This document shows, in pieces, positions 22,441 through 36,035 of a DNA stretch of 64,000 bases; position 1 is the stretch's first letter, and each line of letters opens with the position of its first letter. The stretch covers positions 16,492,001 through 16,556,000 of the forward strand of contig NC_061154.1 in assembly GCF_905220365.1 (NCBI RefSeq), in the 5' to 3' direction. Origin of the DNA: Vanessa cardui (lineage: Eukaryota; Arthropoda; Insecta; Lepidoptera; Nymphalidae). The position numbers and the translations under genes were made by a program. The notes under the pieces are model-generated. The model worked only from the letters and a program-made list of their open reading frames with translations. It did no database searches and had not been told where the DNA came from.

Positions 22441-23519
22441 ATACATATAAAAATACGCAAACTAATTAATAAATAAACGTTATAAAATATAACAATGTAT
22501 CAACATATATTTCTATATATAATATTTCCCACCTTTTTTATTGATAGCACTTGTGCGATGTCGCTGGTAATAAATAAATAATTTATGTATAGTTCGATGT
22601 ATAATGGAGTTCCCGTAACATTGAATGACAATTCTAGTACGAAATATTTTTAGATCTAATTGTACGTCCAAAAATAAATTGATATTGTATCTGGGACAAG
22701 AGTCAATTGAAGTCTGCTTGTATTGTCCAATCTACGTTTAAATCGTAAGGCAAGTTGCGCAAATAAACTTGTTGAGTGTTGTCATACGTCATATTACTAA
22801 TTTATATAATTTTCATTGAATACGTCGTAAGTAAAACAGAATTCCGCAACGAATACTTTAATATCTAGTCCGAGTTTTTGTCGTGTTATTATTAGAAATT
22901 ATAATACAAATATAATACGCTATAAGATTACAATATCACTGTCAGTTTCTTATCTATGTAATTTTTCATAGACAATAAATAAAGCAATTATTTTTTAATA
23001 TCCGGCCATTTTTCATCATCACCTCATCGGAAATAATTAGCGTTACCTATCTGACACCGCCGCCGTCCCGGGATGGTATTACGCACTTAGATACGAATAT
23101 TTATGACTTGAATCGTAATTCTCGTGTTTTTTCAGAAAAAGTTTCAATATCTGACCAGCTGAATAGGAGAAGGTCCATGACATGTACACGTAAAAATAAT
23201 ATAGAGTGATTTGATGAGTTTATTGGTATTAATCATGATAACATTACGAGATTTCCAAGAATCCGATAAAATATTATTACGAAATTCGACGATAATTATA
23301 TTCATCTTCATATGCGATGCCAGCAAGACAACTTGATATCACTTCATAAAATTCCTTTTGTCAATATTAGACTATGATGTAGACGTAATAAAATATACGT
23401 CATATATTATGACAACTAATTCATTTGATAGTGTTTTATACACACGTAAATAAAATGTTGTTAATCTTTTTATGGTATAAAATGTGTCAATTGAAGGACG
23501 ACATGGCGCCGTAAGAAAT

Positions 23520-23625
23520 CTTAACCCTTCTATACATCGCCAATGTGCTACCAACTTTGGTAACTAAAATTTTATCTTGTGCCTGTTGTTACAATAGCTT
23601 TAAATAGGCACATAACAATACTCAA
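23520..23625 (+). repeat. Dispersed repeat R3, diverged fragment
   Basis: CATCGCCAATGTGCTACCAAC, TTTGGTAACTAA, TTGTGCCTGT and AACAATACTCAAT follow the middle of R3 as seen at 29,850-29,945. It abuts the hAT-like MITE at 23,641. Confidence 0.55.
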
Positions 23626-23640
23626 TCTTTTCGCTTAGAG

Positions 23641-24017
23641 CAGTGATTCCTAAAGTGGTCCAGGTGACATGATGGGGGTCTACGTAGGCGTGAATAAAAA
23701 ATGGGGGTCATAAGATGTTAATGTGGGTCCACGACAATTTATCTGCTTTTGATAGTAAAGAGCAAAAATGTAAGCATAATCATATTACCTTATTAATTTT
23801 TTCTTGCAATTTTATTCTCTTAATAAGTAAAGTGTTAGAAAATTACCTAATTTTCCTTTTTAGTTTACCTATCAGAATATAGGTACAATGACAGAACTCA
23901 GAAGCGATAAAATTTTAATTTTTTGGTGATTTTAAGAATATGGTAGAAATGTAGCAGCAGGGGGTCCACCGAAACCAATAAAATTTTGAAAGAGAAAAAT
24001 AAGTTTGGGAACTACTG
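23641..24017. mobile_element. hAT-like non-autonomous element (MITE), 377 bp
   Basis: Terminal inverted repeats CAGTGATTCCTAAAGTGGTCC and GTTTGGGAACTACTG are of hAT type. They are flanked by an imperfect 8-bp target duplication, GCTTAGAG on the left and ACTTAGAA on the right (6 of 8). No transposase frame inside. Internal GGGGGTC motifs near both ends extend the inverted symmetry. Confidence 0.72.
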
Positions 24018-24457
24018 ACTTAGAATATTTTTTATGAATAGTGATGGCAAGCTAGCGCAAAACCGTACCACTAGTTATAACCTACAACAATTTTAATCTA
24101 CCTCTAAAATGATTACAGTATATCAACATGTCTCTCTTGTTTAGTATGTCAGTCATATTTCTGCTTTAGTAAAGATTATTTTATGAGATAAGAGGAAAGA
24201 ACTGTAATAAACAAACAAATAAATTAGGTTTGACGAGCAACTGAATTCGTCCAAATAATGGTGCTGATCTTCATTAATTCAATTTGTATTGTAATTTGTG
24301 AAATGGTTAAATCGGATTTATTCTACTCTAATCGGATGTATTATCCTGTCAGTGCTATCACACCTGACGTTACTGTTTGATGAATTTATGCGACAGATTT
24401 TCATTCGACACACACTTCGATTTCAAATAAATATGAATATAAATATTGTACAACGTT

Positions 24458-24657
24458 ACATACATTACTCTGATCCCAATGTAAGTAACTTAAGCACTAT
24501 GGAAAATCAGAAGTAACAACAGTACCACAAACACTCAGACCCAAAACAATATAGAAAACTTATGAACTTTTTTACCACTGACTTGGTCGGGAAGAGAAGC
24601 CGGGACCTCGGAGAGGCGTACCCATGAAAACCGGTGTACACACTACTCGACCACGGA
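24458..24657 (-). mobile_element. tRNA-derived SINE, family B (reversed)
   Basis: The reverse complement starts CCTCCGTGGTCGAGTAGTGTG, with ACCGGTTTTCATGGGTACGCC and a CGAGGTCCCGG B-box region. The tail contains GGGTCTGAGTGTTTGTGGTAC, TTACTTCTGATTTTCC and CATTGGGATCAGAGTAATGT. The other copies are at 39,041 and 45,891. Confidence 0.78.
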
Positions 24658-24659
24658 GG

Positions 24660-26320
24660 TCATGAAAACCTATTGTTTCACGTTGATTTATCCACCGGTG
24701 AGTATTTACTATTCGGCCGTGACCCATATCGCTTTAAGTTTTGAGCTCCATTTTGTAACAGGATAGCTCTACTGACGTGCATGTTTCCAGGGATATCATG
24801 AATGGAATTAACACCGACTCTCCAGCTACACACAGACAGTCAGATATAAAAGCTTTTAATCTGATAAAATAGATTAATAGTATATGGAGCTGTGCTTTTA
24901 GTCTTTGACTGTTGAATGTGTTATGTAGTATTTTTTCTTTTTTTTAAATATTTTATTTATCGACACTTTTTTGTTTTTTAATCACAAGAGTCGGATCTGA
25001 CGTCGCTCGACTCTCTTTAGCCAATTAAACAGTTTAAACAGAAAATACACATGAAACGAGAGTTCATTCTAGGTATTTCGGCGGAGGTTTGGGTTGGCTC
25101 TATGATTAAACGTGAGAGATCTTGGGAACAATTATTTACAGAGTTGTCGGATTATAATAAAACGTAAAATGAACGTACTTTATCGTAGCGTGTGGTGTGA
25201 TAAAGAAATAAAAAAGTAATGACTCAAATAATATTAAAAGCGAGTAAGTTAAATATTCCCTAAGCAATTGTTTAAAAAAACATAGATTATCTTCCAAAAA
25301 CTGGTTTATTGCAATAGAAGAATAATAAATTTTCAACTTAACACGGTAAAATTAGCATTTTAAATGCAATGTTTTTGTTTGATATTTTGCAACCATAGCA
25401 ACCATTTGGATTTTATTAACTAGGGCTGAACCCTTCTGTAATTTAAAATAGGTAGGTTACTTGAAGTGACAAAACTATTAAAGATTATATGAAATCACTT
25501 CAAAATTTGAACAGAAACATCTGAAGACTACCATGTTTAGAGAAATATTAGTAGTCTGTCTTACACAACGCCGAAGCAATTCAGCTGTAATATTTGGCAG
25601 CGGTTGAGATTTGTTTTGGTGAATATCAAACACTTGTCCGTTATTCTAATGCGGCACGATATTCACGTTGTCGCAATGTCTGGAACCAAACCATAACGAA
25701 GACTGATGCTTTGGACGAGGATGCAAACTTCGCTGCCGGTAAGCTCTCGCACATCAAAGGGTTTTATCGTGGAGAGTTTGCACACCAAACGCAATAATTA
25801 CGATGATAGAATTTCGATATTGATAATGAAATATAACGATAATATTTAAGAGCTTGTTATCAATTTTCCTCGTGACTTCGCGAAGTAGTTTACACGGCGA
25901 TGCATCTTGGCCATGCCTGACCTTAGCCTTGGGCCGAAGGCAAAGTTTTCTCACACGAATATTATGGAGATGAGTTTGTGACCAAACTAAGAGTAAGCAT
26001 ACTATTTATGGGCATTGGATATTACAACTTAGATTCCGATTTTGAGAATGGATTGGTGTAGTGATTTATATTTTTTTGCAGTGCTGGCATCATGAGACCA
26101 ATATTTTTGCGAGACTTAAAATGTATAAAATAAATACAATCGTATATACCATTCGTTTGAAATTCATGGAAAACGACATTTACCCAATATAAGTTGAGCT
26201 CATATGTGAAGTATTCAACGAGAGGTCGAATAAACGAGGCTGTAAACTAATGTGACAACCAGGGAATAATGCTATTTTATAACGGAAATAGGCACGCCTC
26301 AAGGTGCGGGAAAAACTTTT
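24660..26320. other. No gene recognised; one GC-richer patch
   Basis: Mostly AT-rich. Around 25,560-25,800 there is a GC-richer patch with a 67-codon open frame (ending GFYRGEFAHQTQ). I cannot match it to a family and it has no splice or start context that convinces me. Confidence 0.5.
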
Positions 26321-26327
26321 TAGCGGT

Positions 26328-26374
26328 TTTTAAATCACATTTCAATGTATGTGACATTGAAATGTGATTTAAAA
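26328..26374. repeat. Perfect 20-bp hairpin with 7-nt loop
   Basis: TTTTAAATCACATTTCAATG is followed after seven bases by its exact reverse complement. The stem is short for a canonical insect pre-miRNA and sits in unannotated DNA. Confidence 0.75.
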
Positions 26375-27979
26375 CCCGTCAGCATTGGAACCCTACAATC
26401 TGTTGGGCGTACGAGAGTCAATAGGAAAAGCGTTAAAATAAGACATAAAACGTTTTTAACCCAATGTAGCTGTAGCATGCAGATAAATTTACAAAGATCT
26501 CTTATCTAAACACTAGGTTTAAGATAACTATACTAGGAAGGACATTCAGAGATTGTTGATCATCAGTATGAGTCACCTCTTAATAGTACCTGCCACGCCC
26601 ACTTGAGGACGTGACGCAACGGAACCTATTGGAACAATGATAACTTCTGATAAGCATGTAAAGGAAAAACACGCGGCCGAAAAACTGGCGCGCAGTAAAT
26701 TTGGCTGCCGTTTAATTAATCTCTATTTAAATAGTTCAGGCTATTTATAATGAATACTTTAGATAGCGTCTTGGTACTTGTTGAATATATGTTGGGGTAA
26801 GAGTATTTCTGGTATGCGTACGCTTATGTACTTAGAAATTGTTTGGGACTTTTTTTAATATAATAATATGTACATTGTACACATAAATTTTTTTCTAAAT
26901 AGAAAATCGATATTTTATAAGAATTTTTTTTTTTTTCGAAAAATCTTTGTTTGGCTCATGTTAATAAAAATGGAACTCTATGGAGATAAGAATAAGAAGC
27001 GACGAGAAGATATGTATAATTTAAGAAAAGAACAACTGCCGGAAATATATTGTTTTAAATATTTTCGATATAAAAAAGGAAGTTCCCTCATTTCCAACCA
27101 TATCGGTTGTAACTGTAGTGAGAACCAGGAAACAGATTAATTGACAGCGCACCTGTCTGAGCTCCCACTAGCCCCACGCTGTGCCTAATCCTTTGATTCA
27201 ACTGCTTCAGCGAAATATCATCATTTTGTAAAAACATAAAACTAGACTTGAATAATTGTAATATTGCGAACTTAAGTCGAATCTCATACACAGAAACATA
27301 AATTAAAACGTTGATGCAAAAAGCTAATTAAGTAGATCTCTTTGTTATTTCAATTTGCACGAGCGGTACAGTGAGCATCGAGTAAGTTAAGCATATTTCT
27401 ACGTAGCTGCTACCGTATCAATTACATTAGAAGATTTAACGGGATATAGAAATGTGCAACTGATTGTACCCGACCGGTCTGATAATTGAATTCGCATCGG
27501 AGTTCGCGCATCAGATGTAAATCAATATTGTAATGTACAGTCAGCATAACTAGAGTTCCTAGACATAATATATTCTATACAGGTTTTCCATGATGTTGCG
27601 AAAGTGAAATAAGATTATGTCAATGCAACAAAAGCAACATGTGATATATATAAGAATAAGGTATTTATTTTAATGTTATTACCTTTAAAGTACTCGAATT
27701 TCGTCAGACACAAATATATCATCTCATTGACAGCAGTCCAACATTTTAAGTTGGACACGTATTTATATGGAGAATCCATTGTTACTTTTCATCATGATCA
27801 TCTTTCGTTGATATGTTTTTGTAATATGTTAACTCACGTTACGATACTACTTATAAATGTTAATACTACTTATATGCGTTATTGGATATTTTGCTATTGC
27901 TACGCGTTATTTAATATTTAAAAAAGTTCTCGTTTGTTGGTGAATATTAAATAAATAAACAAACAATATTATTTAGTAA

Positions 27980-28155
27980 CGTCCTATAGTGGTGACCAGG
28001 GTTCGCAGACGCAGCATATAGTCCCTTTCAGTCAGGTGAACTGATAACTCGAGGAAGAAACGGGAAGCTGACGTACAGGAGATGGAGAACCAGGAGATTT
28101 GAGCACCTCTTGAGAGGCAGTGGCTTAATTCCAGCAGTGGATGACGATTGGCTGG
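27980..28155. repeat. Probable transposon-derived fragment
   Basis: A GC-richer block ending GGCTTAATTCCAGCAGTGGA and TGACGATTGGCTGG, which resembles the 3' ends of lepidopteran LINE transcripts. No longer open on either strand in a recognisable way. Confidence 0.35.
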
Positions 28156-28839
28156 CGCTGGGAACCTTATTAATAGTTTATCCTTCATGCATTCATTTAT
28201 AATTACTTTAAATCTTCAAAACTATTGAAATCTTATTTTATAATAATATTTGGTTCATGTGTACTTATTAAAAATAAAGAAAGGGGACTTTGGACCAATA
28301 ATTCATTCAAATTTAGTAACCTATATAAGTGGTGCATTGGCGATATGAGTAGAATTCAAAAGTTCTGACGGCTTGAAGGTCTATAAGGGTGGTCACCAAT
28401 GACCATCAGATGGCCTGAAGCCGCTTTCAAACAACTTCTTTGAAATATGCACCAATTTCACATTGTAAAGCAAGCGCTATATCATAATTATTAGTCGTTT
28501 CGTTGGCAACTCTACCAATATTCACGCACGTCAAAGCCAGACAAAATTTCCTTTCATTGTGCAGCCTGAATTTCAGTTACGATAACGTCAATCAATTAAT
28601 TCGCGTATGAAGCCGAATATGAACAAAAACATTTTGCTACAGGTGTTAAAAACATTTCGCATATTTATTATAATTATTTTAATAACGTCGAGGCTTCGTT
28701 GAATAGATCCCTTTTTCTGAATTACACGTGTCACGTGGGCGAAAGTAAGACTAGATGCTGCTAGTAAATATAAGCACCTTATATAATCGAATTTTAAAGT
28801 AATGTAACAGTAAGAACGTTTAAAAATAAATTTCTAAAA

Positions 28840-29097
28840 AGGAGGAGAGTTCCTTGTACAGATAAGGCAAATTCACTGATACTTTTCTTTTAATATATTG
28901 GTGCATTGTTATTAAGGATGGTATTAAACTTTAGCAAAAATATTTCATATTAAATATAAAATATTCCTTTCAAACAAAGGAAGAATTTTCCAAATCGGTT
29001 TATAAATATTTATTGTAACGGAGATTTCAAGTAAAAAATATTTCAAAAGAGTGCAACCGAGTTGAGAATCTCTTTCTTTTTTAAAACAGTTAGAAAA
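28840..29097. repeat. Diverged copy of the GAAGTCGG-type dispersed repeat
   Basis: Shares CCTTTCAAACAAA, AAATCGG and GAGTTGAGAATCTC...TTTTTT in the same order as 18,000-18,373, with many substitutions. Confidence 0.5.
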
Positions 29098-29741
29098 TAT
29101 ACGTAACTTATAAAATAATAATATCACCTATCAATGAATGGCCGTAGGATAGGTAGCTCAGGATTCCCCGAAAAATTCCTGTTTTAAAAGTTGAGCACTA
29201 TATTTTCACATCAATCAATTTAAAGAGGGATGACTTACAGGGGAATACGTAGAATATGAAGACCGTAAACGGGTTTTCACGGTACCTGTGAAGGTTCCCA
29301 GACTTACATAAGCGATATCTCGACTTAAGCTATTTATAGGGATCGTTGAAAATCTCTCAACAATATAGCGCAGATAGAATTTACTAGAAATATTTTGCTC
29401 GGTATTTATATGCCAATGCGATGCCTGCCTAAATCAGATATTTAATAATATTGAAACTACTGACACTGTATTATTTTTCCTTTAAACATTAAAAATATTT
29501 AATCTATTATTGTAACGGTGACAAAAGAACTGGAAACATTGTTAATTTGATAAATAGGTCTGACAATTATATTCTTTTGAATACACTACAGCGGGAGGTG
29601 TTTTGTTTCAGATGATAAAACGCGGGATTATTAAATTAATTCAAAATAGAGGTCTACTCATGAGGAGGAGGAGTAGTCATGACTACTATGTACAAAAAGT
29701 CTCGGTGATCTATTGTTTCATAATATTTTCTTTTTTTTTAT

Positions 29742-30030
29742 GTTATAGGTTGGCGGACGAGCATATAGGCCACCTGATGGTAAGTGGTCACTATCACCCA
29801 TAGACAATGACGCTGTAAGAAATATGAACTATTTTTTACATCGTCAATGTGCCACCAACCTTGGGAACTAAGGTGTTATGTCCCTTGTGTCTGTAGTTGC
29901 ATTGGCTCACTCATCCTTCAAACCGGAACACAACAATACTAAGTACTGTTATTTGGCGGTAGAATAACTGATGAGTGGGTGGTACCTACCCAGACGGGAC
30001 AAAGCCCTACCACTAAGAAAAATCTCGGGT
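29742..30030 (+). repeat. Dispersed repeat R3, best-preserved copy
   Basis: Contains GGTTGGCGGACGAGCATATA, GGCCACCTGATGGTAAGTGG, TGTGCCACCAACCTTGGGAAC, TTCAAACCGGAACACAACAA and GTGGGTGGTACCTACCCAGA. This sequence is familiar from many lepidopteran genomes. It is non-coding and probably the tail of a LINE or a SINE; I cannot settle its class. Confidence 0.75.
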
Positions 30031-30399
30031 CGCTTTTTAATTATGTTCATTCATAATGTGTATAAAATTGTTTAAAAAAAAAACAAATTTAAGAAATGTG
30101 TTGTCTTTTGTCTGTTAAAACAATTGAATAATATAATTATAATAGCTAACTAGTTTGTGTTGTCGCCAGTACCAACACAATAGTTTGCAAAACTTCAACA
30201 AGATCGGTTCCGTAGGAATGATTTAAAGTTTATTAGCTAGTCGTGACAAACGCACACCTGTTAATTAATTAAGAGCTTGTATAAAACTTCAGACATTATA
30301 AAAATAATAATTAAAACATCTTTCAAGTAGTAGAATTTAAATGATCACAAAGCTTCTGCCTGTACAGAAAGTAAAGAAAAGTAAAGTAAAGAAAATCGT

Positions 30400-30935
30400 T
30401 TACTGTACAGGCCATAAGGTTATGGAAGGCCCTTCCAGTAAACATTAAAAAGGCTCCATCTATTTCAGTTTTTAAAAGAGCCGTTAAAAACTATTACCTA
30501 AATAATAATTCAGACGACTTTAATTAATTATTTTATATAACATTTATTATGTAATTTTATGTATTTTTATATCATTTTATTATCTTAAGTATGTATTAGT
30601 GTATGATAGAGATATATATTATTTATACATAATATATATGTATATATTTATATATATATAACAAGTATAAGTATTAGAGTGTAACTATTTGTATGTAAGT
30701 TTATGACTGCACTGCCTACGCCGATGGTTTTGGATTCTCCCATTGATTGGGTTGTCTGGAAGAGATGGCTAAAAAGCCATAAGTCCGCCCATTGTACAAC
30801 ACTTTTAATGTACTTCTTTTGTTTTGTTTTTTTATTTAATTCTTTTTTTTTGTATTTTATTAATTTTATGTTACTTTCTTTTTTGTTTTTGTTTGTGGTG
30901 TGCAATAAAGAATTATAAATAAAATAAAAATAAAG
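30400..30935 (+). mobile_element. LINE 3' end with the last codons of ORF2
   Basis: At about 30,420-30,530 a frame reads WKALPVNIKKAPSISVFKRA then VKNYYLNN and a stop, the typical C-terminus of CR1/Jockey-type ORF2. The 3' untranslated region follows, with GGTTGTCTGGAAGAGATGGC, AAGCCATAAGTCCGCC and GTGCAATAAAGAATT, and a tail of AATAAA-like units ending near 30,935. The upstream part is missing (5' truncation). A different family from the element at 19.7-21.2 kb. Confidence 0.72.
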
Positions 30936-33242
30936 TCTATCGAAAATAAACGTCTAGTAACTTAAACGTTTCGCTTTTTCGAAATACATATGTTTATTGT
31001 CCACGATATATATATATAACGAGGAGTTAGGGATATAGTCGTTATCAGACATGGTGATATTCAAAATATGTCTAGTCGTTCACGTGCGGAATATCTTTTT
31101 TCTCGATATTTTTTGAAATATCACTTTTTTGTCATGTATTCTCCGTCATACTGACGTCACCAGTATGTACGATAAAAAAAATCCGCATTAAACTTATATA
31201 ATTAACTTTTGAGGGGATAATATTTCGTAGGGAAAAATATTTCATAATCATTCAAAGCTTTGTTAACGTATTTTTAAAATGAGAATTTATTTTACTCAGA
31301 ATTAAATTTCATTACATAACATTATTATGTAAATCGATATCTAGCCACAGGAAGGATATGTTGGCTTCCCGATACCTACCTATCATTTTACTACATATGT
31401 TTATGCTACCTATATATAACGTAATATTCATCGTAATTGTCAAAGCATAGCTGGGAAAACAAGGTTCTGTGGGAGAAATCTCGGATGAAGATTAATTTAC
31501 TACAAGTTAGTTTCATTATATAGTATTAAATGTGTAATATTTATTAATTAGCACGTCCGTTCTACATAACGTACTCCTATATATACATGCAAACATGGCT
31601 AATCAAACAATCAAATTTCTCAATACCATTGAAATCTATTTTCGTATGTGATTGTTTAGCTATTATCATAATTAGCCCAGAGGCGAAAGACACGCCCACA
31701 CAGATGAGTGTATGTGTTATTGTGTATTATCCTTGTACGTGAAACTGGCGGATTTGTCGCAGAATCATTAGTGAGCTTCGAATATTTTAAGTCACTATAT
31801 ATACATTGCCGAGAATAGTAGGATTGAAATCAGTTATGCTTCATAAATTTAAAATGAATGTAAGTATATAATTGAAAATGCATGTAATAGACCGGGAGAT
31901 GAGGACACAAAATATTTGGTCATTTGTACGAGTATGGCGGTTCTTCAGGGGTCTAATTACGTAAAGGCAAGAAGGAAAATGATGGTCATACCGCTCGCAT
32001 TAATCGAACGCGTCGGAAAAATAACGAGTGTCAAACGATTTGTTCGACAAAAATGCTTGTATTTTCAGATAGTCGAATGCCATACTCAGGGCGGTACAAA
32101 TCGTTTGGCGAAAAAATCATTAACTTAAATATTAAACAGTCAATTTTGGATTATACGTTGCTGTTTACTGCTTGCTTCGCCGTGGCGGGTGCCTTCCCAA
32201 ATAATCTTGTGCAAAGGTTTTTTATCGATCAGTGGTAGGTATATTTTTATTAAACCATCAATCAAAGCAGTTGGAATTGTTTTAAATAATCATATTCCCG
32301 ACCAATCGCTTGGTGTTGCATAAGTTGGTTGCATAAGGTACTCTGAATTATTCGCCATAGTAATTGGAAATATTATTTCACGGAGCAATGAAGACCTTCT
32401 TGTCTCTAAGCCCTCAATAATTAGATATTTTTTCAAATTAATATTTATTCAAAGGAAATATCGAAGACTCTTGATTCTTACTTCAACGATTGAAGCGCCA
32501 ACTGCGGAGGTCAAACTATTATATAATATTACAGAGAAATGATAAAAAGGAAATTGTATAAGACAATTTAATCTGCAACTCGTAGGCGGTAAGATAGGCT
32601 TTTCGCCCACATTTTACCTCCACGTTTAAAAGAACAACAGATTTTACAAGCAATTATTTTATTAAAGAATAAACAAGCTATGCTATTTTTTCCTTATTGC
32701 TAGAATTTAATAACTAAGTTATTTTTTGTACCTACCGAGCCTTTAATATTCTTAGTATTTATAATTTCAGGGTCGATATACTTTAGGTATAGCTGGCGAA
32801 ATACAGTACTAATTTACAACAGCAAACCTGCCTCCTGTGGCGCCATTTTGTTATTTTCTGTAATAGAAACGTAATGGTAAAAATTGTTTAAACAAAGGTC
32901 ATGATTATATAAAAATTAAATAGTCACTGCACAAATCACGAGAGTTCGGAATGGTGGTAAATATGCAGCATTCCTCTCGAATCGTAATTCCTATTATTTG
33001 GTCGAAAAATTAAACAACCCTTCTGTGACCGGTGCAGACAATACGAGATTTTAATTTAATCATACGTGTCTTTTACAATTAATCAAATTAATATAAATAA
33101 CGAAAATATGTCGGATAATATTGGACGTTTATATTAAAAATGAATAAATAATTATCCTTTACCGTAACTTTATATGACGTATATATTTTAAGAAGTAGGA
33201 CATGGTAATTGGAGAATATAATTGTGTAATAATAATTCGGAG
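30936..33242. other. No gene seen
   Basis: AT-rich intergenic or intronic DNA with a short (TA)n run near 31,008. No coding composition. Confidence 0.55.
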
Positions 33243-33528
33243 TAGTGGCGGATTTACCAATAGGCTAAGGTAGGCTGGAGCCTAGGGCGGCAAATTTAGC
33301 CCTTATTTGTTATTATCTTACAGAAATAAAAAAAAACATAGAACTATATGTATACACACTACGCCCGTAATCCGTATACTCGTCACTACTAACAGACATA
33401 TCAATATAAATAGTTTATAATCATACTAATAACGGGAAAAAACCGAAATGAGGACGATAGAACATAAATCATAAATATTGCAAAAAAAAAGTAGGGGCGG
33501 TAAAAATTGCTTTGTAAATCCGCCACTG
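33243..33528. mobile_element. hAT-like MITE, 286 bp
   Basis: Ends TAGTGGCGGATTTA and TAAATCCGCCACTG form terminal inverted repeats, with GGCGG subterminal motifs on both sides. They are flanked by an imperfect 8-bp duplication, ATTCGGAG and ATTTCGAG (6 of 8). No coding frame, so it depends on a hAT transposase elsewhere. Confidence 0.8.
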
Positions 33529-34337
33529 ATTTCGAGCTCTTTCCAAACAAACTAACAATCATATGTCAAAATGATTTGTATATAGATATTTGAAATGTAT
33601 GCATTTATTTCGACATATGTGAGAAATCATGATAATATCCTAAGACCTAATAAGGGATTACAGTTGCTAGATGATATCAAACAACATTAAATTAAATGTT
33701 ATTACAAATTATTTATCACACAGCACTTAATATTATGAAAACATATATTTAAACATCTTCATAACATCAAAAATTACCTTTGAATTTGAGCTGGTAGTAT
33801 TATATATTATATAACGCATAGTTATATAGATATATGTTAGAGGCTAATAGATTTGATTTTGCTCGATGAAAACATAATCATATAAGCATATCGGATGCAA
33901 AACAAACAAATGTAGGATTAATTAATTAAATGTAAAGCTAATACCGGTTCGCAATGTAGATATCAAAGGACTAGAAACGGCACTCCATTAAATATTTTAA
34001 TTAAGATTTCAGTATACTACTTATAAATGAAAATATGATGAGAAGTGATAAATTATTGATAATTAGATGTCTACATTTCAGTTCACCTAATTAGGCCACT
34101 CTGGATCTCATGGCTTAATACAAAACGATGTTATCGTGACTTCCCCGAATGGACAAATTGACGCTTGGATTAATAGCTAATTATGACTGGTCTAACAAAG
34201 CAAGTGAGTACCTACTGCCTATTTCGAACAAAATAGGAAAGATATTGACGTTGGAAGACGCGATATCATTAGTCGAAATCCTAGAATAATAATCATTCAT
34301 GTTAATTACGAATTTGTGAAAAAATACGTTATAATTT

Positions 34338-34592
34338 TTGGGCCAACTGATAGTAAGCGTTCACCATCAGCCATAGACAATGATGCTGTAAGAAATGTTA
34401 ACCATTCCTCACATCACCAATGTGCCACCAACCTTGGGAATTTAGATGTTATGCCGCAGTTATACAGGCTCACTCACCCTTCAAACCGGAACACAACAAT
34501 ACCGAGTACTGTTGTTTGGCGGTAGAATATCTGAGATGGGTGGGTGGTACTACATACCTACCCAGACGGTCTTGCACACAGTCGTGCCAGTC
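34338..34592 (+). repeat. Dispersed repeat R3, copy
   Basis: Same blocks as 29,742-30,030: TGTGCCACCAACCTTGGGAA, TTCAAACCGGAACACAACAA, GTACTGTTGTTTGGCGGTAG and CCTACCCAGACGG. The open frames across it are incidental. Confidence 0.7.
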
Positions 34593-35430
34593 AGTAACAA
34601 AATGTGGATTGAATTGCTATCGAAATAAAGATATTATAATTAAGTTGAAATCGTTTAATATAAATAATTATATATCCGTCGAAAAGAGGAGAATTATAGC
34701 ATATAATGTGTATAGCTAGTAAACCGCATGTAATATACAACTGTTTAGATTTTAAAATGCATATATATTATTGAGTTTACAGTCAAATGCGTCTGATACA
34801 AACTAAAAAATATATTTTTTCATAATCAAATGAAATTGTCAAAGGGCAATGAAACAAGTTATAAATTGGAAGGTAGTCGTAAAACATTCATGAGGCCTCG
34901 CGGCCATGTTTTTTACAGCAAAAATTTTTAATTTTATATAAAAAGACACTGAAGTATATTCGAAAATTAAAGCATATTTTATTAAATCATAATTCAACAA
35001 ACAATTGTGGTAATACATAACTGTGTGGTCAAAGTACACCAATATGTACGGGAGTCCGGTGCTTGTGGACGCTTGGCTTAATATAAATTGTATTATACGC
35101 CTACATAATTATGTTATTAAAAATGTCATGAACTACATAAATTACACGTGTACATAATAAGCTAATGTTATAATGTATCAAAACGATACCACAGCCTCTC
35201 CGATCCGTGACGAAGACGACCATTGCAGTGACTAAGAATCCCCACGTCAACGGTTCTTCCCCCAAATTACCTTCCTAAAGGATTTCAATGAGGTAAAGGG
35301 ACAGATAATGTTTAGACAAGCTAAAATATAAATTGGAATATATTTAAAACAATTAAAAACCTTTCAGAGCAAATATTGCTAGATAATTATCAGATAAATG
35401 TTAACTTTAAGCAAATACGTGTACACACAC

Positions 35431-35436
35431 GTGTGT

Positions 35437-35471
<35 letters not shown>
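35431..35471. repeat. (GT)n microsatellite
   Basis: About 20 GT units with one AT interruption at 35,441-35,442, preceded by a short (AC)n run. Confidence 0.95.
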
Positions 35472-35472
<1 letters not shown>

Positions 35473-36035
35473 AAGATAGAGAATGAGGCAGAAAGAAAGA
35501 CAGATATAGAGATATTTCATGTACTTGATACATGATTATTTGAATAGTTGTTTTATAATCGAATATAGCTTGTTAATTTCTCAGTTACGATTCTTAGATT
35601 GTTAAGAAATTATTGTTACGTTATGTCGATTTAAGTTTTGCACGTGTATTTTATTTCCCCGTATGCCTAATGACATGCTCTCATAGCGACATATGTCGAA
35701 GATTTTCTTTGATAAGTTCTCAGTAGCGACTCGAAGTTACGAAGTTGCCGTTGATACGACACGTGACTAAAATCGTCCCGCGTGAGACATCTCTTCGGTC
35801 TTGTAGGACAGCAGTCCCTTTGGACTGTGAGCAGTGGGAATACGCTACTCACGTGCTAAATTGAGTACCATAAGTGCGCAGTTGGGATTTAAAAGTACTT
35901 CATTTAATCCATGTACACAATAGCGATCGAGTTTAAAGTTAATTTAATTAAAAAATAATAATATATTGAAAAATACTCAATGGAACTTCTATGCCATTAT
36001 TTGATTTAATTCCATTACGTTATATCTGGTATTAA

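Noticed and set aside
25594..25797. Small gene with a 67-codon frame
   Set aside because: GC-richer than its surroundings but no recognisable family, start context or splice partner; left as unassigned.
30648..30918. Overlapping open frames on both strands
   Set aside because: They fall in the 3' untranslated tail of a LINE and are low-complexity.
35431..35471. Possible CRISPR-like or regulatory tandem array
   Set aside because: Simple GT microsatellite.
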